Position numbers and translations under genes: made by a program | Shown: positions 1 through 4,899 of the stretch, one piece after another | Layout of the letters: every line of letters starts with the position of its first letter | Position numbering within the stretch: position 1 is the first letter of the stretch | Assembly (NCBI GenBank): GCA_035776675.1 | Contig: DASTWO010000208.1 | Span: forward strand, 1-5,936 | Direction: 5' to 3' | Origin: DASSOY01 sp035776675 | GTDB lineage: Bacteria; Bacillota; Bacilli; Bacillales; DASSOY01 | DNA length: 5,936 bases | Notes under the pieces: model-generated | Database searches by the model: none | What the model saw: only the letters and a program-made list of their open reading frames with translations | What the model was told of the DNA's origin: nothing

Positions 1-77
1 TGCTTCCCGCGCTCGACTTGCATGTATTAGGCACGCCGCCAGCGTTCGTCCTGAGCCAGGATCAAACTCTCCGTAAA
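1..77 (-). rRNA. rrs: 16S ribosomal RNA, 5' end (partial)
   Basis: The reverse complement contains the universal bacterial 16S start AGAGTTTGATCCTGGCTCAG, followed by GACGAACGCTGGCGGCG and the conserved TACATGCAAGTCGA stretch. Taking the A of AGAGTTTG (position 70) as E. coli position 8 puts the mature 5' end near position 77; the true processing site could differ by a few bases. The gene runs toward position 1 and continues outside the window. It lies directly downstream of lysS, as the rrn operon does after lysS in B. subtilis. Only the first variable segment begins here (GAGCGCGGGAAGC), which is too little to name a genus. Confidence 0.97.
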
Positions 78-280
78 AAGTTGATTTCCTAACTGCTTTT
101 GATTCTTTAGGGTTCTCCAAATGACCCATAAGGTCCACTTGGAATTAACGAGTTCCCTCGTCACGCTTGGCTTTTTGTTCAGTTTTCAAGGTGCGATTCC
201 TTCATTAAAAGGGATTCATTTCGACAATGTTACATTGTCTGCAACTTATGTTGTCGAATGGCCTCGCCGTTAACGGCGAC
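78..280 (-). promoter_or_regulatory. rRNA operon leader (P2 start to 16S 5' end)
   Basis: This non-coding stretch between promoter P2 and the 16S gene would be transcribed as the rrn leader. It contains a perfect palindrome at the predicted 5' end (264-279), an 8-bp inverted repeat TTCGACAA/TTGTCGAA (251-258 with 220-227), a competing hairpin GACAATGT/ACATTGTC (223-239), and a small hairpin ACGAG-GGAA-CTCGT (148-161). A CACCTTGAAAACTGAAC segment near 177-193 resembles the TTGAAAACT-type motif common in Bacillus rRNA leaders and spacers, where boxA antitermination elements sit. The boxA assignment is tentative. The RNase III processing stem cannot be checked because the 3' flank of 16S lies outside the window. 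Confidence 0.75.
177..194 (-). promoter_or_regulatory. Putative boxA-like antitermination motif in rRNA leader
   Basis: The minus strand reads GCACCTTGAAAACTGAAC, about 100 nt upstream of the 16S start. Bacillus rrn leaders carry TTTGAAAACT-type boxA motifs bound by NusB/NusE. The core TTGAAAACT matches, but the upstream TGTTC half is not present, so the call rests on motif similarity and position. A 5-bp hairpin with a GGAA loop (148-161) follows, which could be a boxB/C-like element or simply leader structure. Confidence 0.4.
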
Positions 281-286
281 TTTACT

Positions 287-315
287 AATATACCATGGGT
301 GAAAATGAAAGTCAA
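287..315 (-). promoter_or_regulatory. rRNA promoter P2 (sigma-A type)
   Basis: The -35 box is TTGACT (310-315) and the -10 box is TATATT (287-292), separated by exactly 17 bp. An A/T-rich stretch with an A7 tract lies just upstream (about 317-338), as expected for an UP element. Counting 6 nt past the -10 box puts the start at a G near position 280. This fits the preference of Bacillus rrn promoters for purine initiation, often GTP, which links rRNA output to the GTP pool. The boxes and spacing are seen directly; the start site and GTP sensing are inferred. Confidence 0.85.
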
Positions 316-380
316 CATTTTATTCAACTTTTTTTCAACGCTTCATGGATCATTCGCCTGCGTTTCCGGCGACAGAAACT

Positions 381-409
381 AATATAACATTTTTTAAATG
401 AACTCGCAA
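381..409 (-). promoter_or_regulatory. rRNA promoter P1 (sigma-A type)
   Basis: A -35-like TTGCGA (404-409) and a -10 box TATATT (381-386) are separated by 17 bp. The spacer contains an A/T-rich run. It lies 94 bp upstream of P2 and shares the same -10 sequence, giving the tandem P1/P2 layout usual for rRNA operons. The -35 box is weaker than that of P2. The predicted start lies around 373-374. The promoter sits just 14 bp past the lysS terminator, so the rrn operon appears transcriptionally separate from lysS. Confidence 0.7.
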
Positions 410-423
410 CCTCCAAATAGAGG

Positions 424-455
424 AAAATCAGTCCGCCAAAGAAATATCGGCGGAC
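424..455 (-). terminator. Rho-independent terminator after lysS
   Basis: A perfect 7-bp G/C-rich stem, GTCCGCC (449-455) with GGCGGAC (431-437), encloses an 11-nt loop. A G-U and an A-U pair could extend the stem to 9 bp. It begins about 20 nt after the lysS stop codon and is followed by TGATTTTCC, a short and imperfect U-tract. It most likely ends the folate/lysS transcript before the rRNA promoters. The modest U-tract means some read-through into rrn is possible. Confidence 0.8.
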
Positions 456-474
456 AATCCCTAACCATCCAGCA

Positions 475-1965
475 TTAAGACTGAGGTCTCATTTGCGGGA
501 ACAATAATACGTCGCGAATAGAGGGCGAATTTGTCAGCAACATTACGAGCCGATCAATCCCGATGCCCAATCCACCGGTAGGCGGCATTCCGTACTCAAG
601 CGCCTCAAGGAAGTCTTCATCCATCATGTGCGCTTCATCATTACCTTCAGAACGCTCCCGAACCTGTGCTTCAAACCGTTCACGCTGATCAATCGGATCA
701 TTCAACTCCGAAAAGGCGTTGGCATGTTCACGACCCACAATGAACAACTCAAAGCGATCAGTATAACGCGGGTCCTCTTCATTCTTCTTAGCGAGAGGTG
801 AAATCTCCACAGGATGACCGTAAATAAAAGTAGGCTGGATTAAAGTATGTTCCACCAACTGCTCGAAAAATTCATTGACAATATGCCCAAAGGTCATGGA
901 AGGTTTAATCTCTACGCCATGCTCCTTGGCTAAACTTTTCGCTTCATCATCAGTCATATCCTGCCAGAAATCAACGCCGGTTTTCTCCTTGATGGCGTCC
1001 ACCATATGAAGCCTTGTCCAACGCGGTTCCAAATCGACATTATGTTCACCGTATTTAACCGATGTCGTCCCCAAAACCTCTTCAGCGATATTCGCAATTA
1101 ATTGCTCCACCAGGGCCATAATGTCATGAAAATCAGCATACGCCTCATATAATTCTAGCATTGTAAATTCCGGGTTATGGCGAGTGGAAATCCCTTCGTT
1201 TCGAAAAACCCGACCCACCTCATAGACCTTTTCCAACCCACCGACAATCAACCTCTTCAAGTGCAACTCGATGGCAATTCGCATATAAAGCTCAATCCCA
1301 AGGGCATTGTGATGCGTAATAAAAGGCCGGGCGGCCGCACCTCCGGGAATCGAGTGCATCGTCGGCGTTTCGACCTCAAGAAAACCTTGTGAGTCAAGAT
1401 AACGACGCATGGATTGTAAAATTTTACTCCTTGTGATAAACGTATCTTTGACATCGGGATTCATAATCAAGTCGACATAGCGCTGGCGGTAACGTTGCTC
1501 AACATCCTGCAGGCCATGATATTTATCAGGTAATGGGCGCATGGACTTGGAAAGCAATTTATAATCGTTGACCTTCACCGAAAGTTCACCGACCTTGGTC
1601 TTGAACGCCACACCGGATACCCCGACAATGTCACCAATATCACTTTGAGTGAACAAATCATATTGTTCTTCTCCGACCGCGTCCTTCCGAACGTAGATTT
1701 GAACTTGTCCCGTCAAATCCTGAATATGGCTGAACCCGGCCTTTCCTTTCCCGCGCTTCGTCATAATCCTTCCTGCCAAAGATACCGGAATTTCCTTTTC
1801 GGCCAGCTCCTCTTTACTGAAATCACCAAATTGGCCGTTCATTTCTTCAGCATCATAAGTTCGGTCAAAACGTCCTCCGAACGGATCAATTCCTTCTTCC
1901 CGCAAATGATTCAACTTTTCCCTGCGTGCGAGCATGAGATCGTTGACATCAAGTTCTTGACTCAT
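475..1965 (-). CDS. lysS: Lysyl-tRNA synthetase, class II
   Basis: This cytoplasmic enzyme charges tRNA-Lys with lysine using ATP. The 496-residue product has the family's usual length and layout. An N-terminal helix is followed by an OB-fold anticodon-binding domain (about residues 60-140, including VSLAGRIMTKRGKGKAGF), then the class II catalytic core. Motif 1 lies around 195-215 (FLEVETPTM), motif 2 around 249-278 (EVGRVFRNEGISTRHNPEFT) and motif 3 around 463-488 (TGGLGIGIDRLVMLL). The chosen start is the ATG at 1965, seven nt after GAGGAG (1973-1978). The in-frame ATG at 1980 would overlap that ribosome binding site and is unlikely. A terminator follows the stop. Upstream sits a tandem duplication that includes the ribosome binding site. 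No intact class II motif is missing, so the gene looks functional. The neighbourhood (folate genes upstream, rrn downstream) matches the Bacillus locus. Confidence 0.98.
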   Translation of the reverse strand: MSQELDVNDLMLARREKLNHLREEGIDPFGGRFDRTYDAEEMNGQFGDFSKEELAEKEIPVSLAGRIMTKRGKGKAGFSHIQDLTGQVQIYVRKDAVGEEQYDLFTQSDIGDIVGVSGVAFKTKVGELSVKVNDYKLLSKSMRPLPDKYHGLQDVEQRYRQRYVDLIMNPDVKDTFITRSKILQSMRRYLDSQGFLEVETPTMHSIPGGAAARPFITHHNALGIELYMRIAIELHLKRLIVGGLEKVYEVGRVFRNEGISTRHNPEFTMLELYEAYADFHDIMALVEQLIANIAEEVLGTTSVKYGEHNVDLEPRWTRLHMVDAIKEKTGVDFWQDMTDDEAKSLAKEHGVEIKPSMTFGHIVNEFFEQLVEHTLIQPTFIYGHPVEISPLAKKNEEDPRYTDRFELFIVGREHANAFSELNDPIDQRERFEAQVRERSEGNDEAHMMDEDFLEALEYGMPPTGGLGIGIDRLVMLLTNSPSIRDVLLFPQMRPQS

Positions 1966-1970
1966 ACCAT

Positions 1971-2230
1971 CACTCCTCATATCTACTTAGTTTTTTTAAA
2001 CAGACTCGTTATATACTCCTGCGCCCATCGTGAATCCATAGAAGCAGTGTTCTCGGCTTAGTCGCATCGCAGCCTACTCCCAGATGTGATGCTTGGGCAC
2101 TCCTCATATCTACTTAGTTTTTTTATACAGACTCGTTAAATACTCCTGCGCCCATCGTGAATCCATAGAAGCAGTGTTCTCGGCTTAGTCGCATCGCAGC
2201 CTACTCCCAGATGTGATGCTTGGGCACTCC
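1971..2230. repeat. Two-copy tandem duplication, 127-bp unit, in the greA-lysS gap
   Basis: Copy one spans 1971-2097 and copy two 2098-2224, followed by a further CACTCC (2225-2230) that restores the unit's first six bases. The copies differ at only two positions: 1999 (a) against 2126 (t), and 2012 (t) against 2139 (a). Each junction carries CACTCC (GGAGTG on the minus strand), so the event looks like duplication between 6-bp microhomologies. The lysS-proximal end of the unit includes the lysS ribosome binding site GAGGAG, so a second copy of that site lies at 2100-2105 without a gene behind it. Each copy also contains an 18-codon minus-strand reading frame (1983-2039 and 2110-2166). No terminal inverted repeats or transposase are seen, so this is a local duplication rather than an insertion sequence. 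It fills almost all of the 295-bp gap between greA and lysS. Confidence 0.95.
1973..1978 (-). promoter_or_regulatory. lysS ribosome binding site
   Basis: GAGGAG lies seven nt before the ATG at 1965 and decides the lysS start against the in-frame ATG at 1980. The site lies within the end of the tandem repeat, so an identical copy is found 127 bp upstream. Confidence 0.85.
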
Positions 2231-2260
2231 CGGGTTGGCGGCACCGCCGCTACTTCCCGT

Positions 2261-2680
2261 TCAGTATTCAACAGCAACAACTTCATAAGTAAGGGAACCA
2301 CCCGGGCCCTCAACCTTCACAAGGTCACCAGCCCTTTTTCCTGTCAGCGCAAGACCCATCGGAGATTCTACCGAGACCTTATTCTCCTTAGGATCGGCTT
2401 CATAGGGATGAACCAAACGATATTCAAGTTCCTCTGCGAATTCAATATCGCGAAGTTTCACATAGGCGCCGGCCCCAATCACTCCGACCCCCGCAGGACC
2501 GCTCGTTTCTTCCACATTTTGAATCATTCTTTCGATCTCTTCAATCCGCCCGCGCAGGAAAGATAAATCTGCCTCCGGGTCCATGCGCAGTTTTTCGTTC
2601 CTTTCGGCCTTTAATTGCTCCAACTCTGCTGTAACTCTCTTGATGCCTTCAGGAGTAAATACAGGTGATTGCTCCTTCAT
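2261..2680 (-). CDS. greA: GreA/GreB-family transcription factor, short form
   Basis: The 139-residue product belongs to the family that enters the RNA polymerase secondary channel and normally stimulates cleavage of backtracked RNA. The N-terminal coiled coil (about residues 10-58) opens with the typical FTPEGIKRVTAELEQL. The C-terminal FKBP-like domain (about 64-139) carries a clear ESPMGLALTGKRAGD segment and ends EVVAVEY. Typical GreA has about 158 residues; here the coiled coil is shorter. The usual tip GDLxENAEY is replaced by MDPEADLSFL (residues 33-42). D38 may match the canonical tip Asp, but F41 stands where the second acidic residue is expected. Cleavage activity is therefore uncertain, and a Gre-like regulator or anti-Gre role is possible. 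The ATG at 2680 is preferred: it lies 10 nt after AAGGAG (2691-2696), while the in-frame TTG at 2686 is only 4 nt away. A main greA may exist elsewhere in the genome. Confidence 0.85.
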   Translation of the reverse strand: MKEQSPVFTPEGIKRVTAELEQLKAERNEKLRMDPEADLSFLRGRIEEIERMIQNVEETSGPAGVGVIGAGAYVKLRDIEFAEELEYRLVHPYEADPKENKVSVESPMGLALTGKRAGDLVKVEGPGGSLTYEVVAVEY

Positions 2681-2702
2681 CGGCAAGTCTCTCCTTCAAA
2701 TG

Positions 2703-2954
2703 TTAACCGGCTTTTGCGGCTAATTTCTGTTTTTTCTCTTCTATATTGGTCATGTAATCTCCCAGTAATCCTTCATCTAGATCGTTTGGCGGCCCATAAA
2801 GGATGCAAAATCGTCTTGTCGTTAACCATCTACGCGCTTACGAGACCTACCCAGAAAATTCCTTCACGATCAGACGAAAAACGAGATTGCACACCACAGC
2901 CATCGGAGCCAACACAACGTGTTTCTTCAATTGAATTGACCCGGTTTTAAACAT
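2703..2954 (-). pseudogene. dusB: Decayed tRNA-dihydrouridine synthase B (dusB/yacF) remnant
   Basis: Only 252 bp remain of a gene normally near 1 kb. A strong AGGAGG (2965-2970) overlaps the yazB stop and precedes ATG at 2954. The first codons read MFKTGSIQLKKHVVLAPMA, the characteristic DusB N-terminus with its LAPMA FMN-binding motif, but the conserved Gly that follows (PMAG) is Val. A TAG stops this frame at codon 36 (2847-2849). The homology continues in a shifted frame as GLVSA-stop-MVNDKTILH (2803-2847), matching the family's GLVCAEMV-DKAIL. The second stop is the Glu codon GAG changed to TAG. A third frame then gives a DusB-like tail, DYMTNIEEKKQKLAAKAG, ending with TAA at 2703-2705. 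The catalytic middle (Cys-containing loop, tRNA-binding region) is deleted. The assignment rests on the N-terminal match plus position between yazB and lysS. The tail match is from memory of the family and is less certain. Confidence 0.88.
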
Positions 2955-2968
2955 GTGGGGACATCCTC

Positions 2969-3190
2969 CTATGCGTTCTTTTCCTCTTCATCAGGAGTTA
3001 AATCCTTAACCGTTACATTCAAAATATCCGCAACATCTTCAAGAACCTTTTCTGACGGAAAGCGATTCCCACGCTCAATTTCCCCGATCACGGAAACCGA
3101 AACGTTCATTTCTTGCGCCAATGACTCTTGGGTATGTCCTTTCAGCTTTCGAAAAGCGCGTATTTTTCTTCCCCATTGTTCTGCCTCCAT
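2969..3190 (-). CDS. yazB: YazB-like XRE-family helix-turn-helix regulator
   Basis: This 73-residue single-domain protein is a Cro/C1-type DNA-binding protein. The helix-turn-helix spans about residues 16-42 (HTQESLAQEMNVSVSVIGEI, then ERG), and the usual IERG motif closes the recognition region. The C-terminus is short and acidic (DLTPDEEEKNA). It sits where yazB lies in B. subtilis, between folK and dusB. The ATG at 3190 lies inside folK, a 49-nt overlap, and is preceded by GAAGGTG (3200-3206) at 7-nt spacing. Its target is unknown; autoregulation or control of the folate operon is a guess from position only. The stop codon TAG is merged with the ribosome binding site of the broken dusB. 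Confidence 0.9.
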   Translation of the reverse strand: MEAEQWGRKIRAFRKLKGHTQESLAQEMNVSVSVIGEIERGNRFPSEKVLEDVADILNVTVKDLTPDEEEKNA

Positions 3191-3669
3191 AATCGGACAC
3201 CTTCTTTATCTGAAATTTGTGAGATGTAATCGGCAATTGTAGATTGTTGATCCGGAATGCGAAGTTCAGGGTTGATTTCCGCCAACGGTATCAAAACAAA
3301 GGCCCGCTCAACCATGCGAGGGTGCGGAATTTGCAAAAGGTCCGTTTCCATCCTTAAGTTGTCATAAAGCAAAATATCGAGATCTATCACTCGAGGACCC
3401 CAGCGAACTGTTCGTTCCCGGCCAAGCTGCGTTTCAACAGTTGATGTTATATGAAAAAAATCAAGGGGAGTAAGCGTGGTGGAAACTTCAGCAACCATGT
3501 TCAAAAAATTCGGCTGATCTGTGTACCCGACCGGATCCGTTTCATAAATCGAAGACAACCTGTTCACATGAATTTCCGGATTTTCATCTAACATTAAGAG
3601 CGCCTGATGCAAGGAGTCGAGCCGATCTCCTACATTGGCCCCAAGCGCGATATAAGTCTTCTTCGTCAT
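3142..3669 (-). CDS. folK: 2-amino-4-hydroxy-6-hydroxymethyldihydropteridine pyrophosphokinase (HPPK)
   Basis: FolK transfers pyrophosphate from ATP to 6-hydroxymethyl-7,8-dihydropterin, the step before dihydropteroate synthase. The 175-residue product has the usual single-domain length. Visible motifs are YIALGANVGDR near the N-terminus, the pterin-site QPNFLN (residues 52-57), the signature RWGPRVIDLDILLY (89-102) with the two metal-binding aspartates D96 and D98, and IPHPRMVERAFVLIPLAEI (114-132). The start ATG overlaps the folB stop as ATGA, so translation is probably coupled to folB. The last 49 nt are shared with the start of yazB in another frame. No key residue is missing. Confidence 0.97.
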   Translation of the reverse strand: MTKKTYIALGANVGDRLDSLHQALLMLDENPEIHVNRLSSIYETDPVGYTDQPNFLNMVAEVSTTLTPLDFFHITSTVETQLGRERTVRWGPRVIDLDILLYDNLRMETDLLQIPHPRMVERAFVLIPLAEINPELRIPDQQSTIADYISQISDKEGVRLWRQNNGEEKYALFES

Positions 3670-4028
3670 TGGCGTTCCCTTGTCATTTCAACCGCTACGG
3701 AATCATAGTGGCCTGGAATGGGAGGGTCGGGCTTGATGACCTTTACAGTACAGCGTTCAATTACCGGAAATTCCAGAAATACCTCTGCGGCAATCTGCTC
3801 TGTTACGGTTTCCACCAGCTTCTTCTTCTCACCTTCGACAACTTTACGGACCAATTCATAGGCTTTTCCATAATCAACAGTTTGGTGAATATCATCCGAG
3901 CGGCTGGCCGGCTTCAGATCACCTTCCAACGTAAGATCAACCAGAAAACGTTGGCCAAGCTTGTTTTCCTCAGGGAAAACGCCATGATATCCATAAAAAG
4001 CCATTTGGTTTAAATAAACTTTATCCAT
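3666..4028 (-). CDS. folB: Dihydroneopterin aldolase
   Basis: FolB splits 7,8-dihydroneopterin into 6-hydroxymethyl-7,8-dihydropterin and glycolaldehyde, feeding FolK; the family works as an octamer in the cytoplasm. The 120-residue product is full length. By comparison with the S. aureus enzyme, the active-site residues are E21 (in YGYHGVFPEENKLGQ), Y53 (VDYG), E73 (LVETVTEQIA) and K99 (VIKPDPPIPGHYDS). All are present. A GGGAG lies about 10 nt before the ATG at 4028, in the 28-nt gap after folP. The stop overlaps folK by 4 nt. Confidence 0.97.
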   Translation of the reverse strand: MDKVYLNQMAFYGYHGVFPEENKLGQRFLVDLTLEGDLKPASRSDDIHQTVDYGKAYELVRKVVEGEKKKLVETVTEQIAAEVFLEFPVIERCTVKVIKPDPPIPGHYDSVAVEMTRERQ

Positions 4029-4056
4029 TCTGTTTCCGCTCCCTTTTTCCGTCAGC

Positions 4057-4899
4057 TTACAACGGAGCAGGCATTCGTTTCAACATCGCATCCATCATTG
4101 TCGTCATCCGTTTAATCGGCAATACATCATGAACACGGACAATATGGCATCCCTTCTCAATACCGAGGCAAACTGTCGCGCCGGTTCCTTCAACTCGCTC
4201 TTCCTTGGGCAAATGAAGGGTTTGCGAAACAATAGATTTCCGTGAAGTACCCAGCAATACCGGATAACCCAGTTCTGTCAGTTCTTCAAGTCGATCCATG
4301 GCTTCAAGGTTTTGTTCATAGGTCTTGGCAAAGCCGATTCCGGGATCAAGAACAATATTCTCTTCCTTCACCCCCGCACGCAGGACAGTTTCAATACTTT
4401 CCCGCAAATCGGCAATCATATCAGTCATAAGATCTTTATAATTCGTGTTATGGCGATTATGCATCAAAATAATCGGAACATCATACTCCGCGGCAACTGA
4501 AGCCATTCCGGGGTCCGCTTTCGCTCCCCATACATCATTGATGATAGAGGCTCCCGCCTCCAGTGCCTGCCGGGCTGTTTCAGCTTTATAAGTATCAATA
4601 GAAATCGGCAGATCCACCTTGGCAGCCACTTCGCGAATCACCGGGATCACGCGGTCCAATTCTTCCTGGAGAGACACAGGTGTGTAGCCAGGTCGAGTGG
4701 ATTCGCCGCCTATATCGATAAAGTCAGCCCCGTCCGCTTTCATCTGTTTGGCATGTGCCACAGCTTTCTCTATATTTGTGAAAAGCCCACCGTCGGAAAA
4801 GGAATCCGGTGTCACATTGAGAATTCCCATTATCCATGTCTTTTCATTCAGGTCGATCACCCGCTTACCGCCTTGCAGACTCAATAGATGTTCTGCCAT
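4057..4899 (-). CDS. folP: Dihydropteroate synthase
   Basis: FolP (Sul in B. subtilis) condenses p-aminobenzoate with the pterin pyrophosphate to give 7,8-dihydropteroate; it is the sulfonamide target. The 280-residue TIM-barrel protein shows both family signatures: MGILNVTPDSFSDGG (residues 24-38) and DFIDIGGESTRPG (59-71). It also has SIDTYKAE (100-107), IINDVWG (119-125), MHN (146-148), LDPGIGFAKT (184-193) and LLGTSRKS (215-222). Residues matching E. coli F28 and P64, common resistance sites, are the wild-type F34 and P70, so nothing suggests sulfonamide resistance. The chosen ATG at 4899 shares its A with the pabC stop (TAATG) and follows an AAAGGG ribosome binding site by 9 nt. A longer in-frame start at 4965 would lie deep inside pabC and is unlikely. 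Confidence 0.97.
   Translation of the reverse strand: MAEHLLSLQGGKRVIDLNEKTWIMGILNVTPDSFSDGGLFTNIEKAVAHAKQMKADGADFIDIGGESTRPGYTPVSLQEELDRVIPVIREVAAKVDLPISIDTYKAETARQALEAGASIINDVWGAKADPGMASVAAEYDVPIILMHNRHNTNYKDLMTDMIADLRESIETVLRAGVKEENIVLDPGIGFAKTYEQNLEAMDRLEELTELGYPVLLGTSRKSIVSQTLHLPKEERVEGTGATVCLGIEKGCHIVRVHDVLPIKRMTTMMDAMLKRMPAPL

Noticed and set aside
1963..1980. Longer lysS start at the ATG at 1980
   Set aside because: The first codons would be the ribosome binding site itself (ATGAGGAG). The ATG at 1965 has ideal spacing and gives the normal LysS N-terminus.
1645..2061. Plus-strand open frames over lysS, greA, folB, folP and pabC
   Set aside because: All are antisense shadows of well-supported minus-strand genes, with no family resemblance or ribosome binding sites. 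The plus-strand frame at 2669-2950 covers the dusB remnant.
2110..2146. Promoter inside the distal repeat copy (TATAAA near 2122-2127)
   Set aside because: No acceptable -35 lies 16-18 bp upstream and the same site reads TTTAAA in the proximal copy.
1971..2230. CRISPR array or insertion sequence
   Set aside because: Only two directly adjoining 127-bp units without spacers, terminal inverted repeats or a transposase.
2235..2248. T-box-like core on the plus strand (GGCGGCACCGC)
   Set aside because: It resembles the GGTGGNACCGC antiterminator core, but it is on the strand opposite to lysS, no plus-strand gene follows and no stem I or specifier loop is recognisable. It is also explained by the GC-rich hairpin.
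2237..2250. GC-rich hairpin (GCGGC-GGT-GCCGC) after greA as a terminator
   Set aside because: It forms a 5-bp stem but no U-tract follows on the minus strand, so a rho-independent terminator is not supported.
2681..2686. TTG start for greA at 2686
   Set aside because: Only 4 nt from the AAGGAG site; the ATG two codons later has workable spacing. Only two residues are affected.
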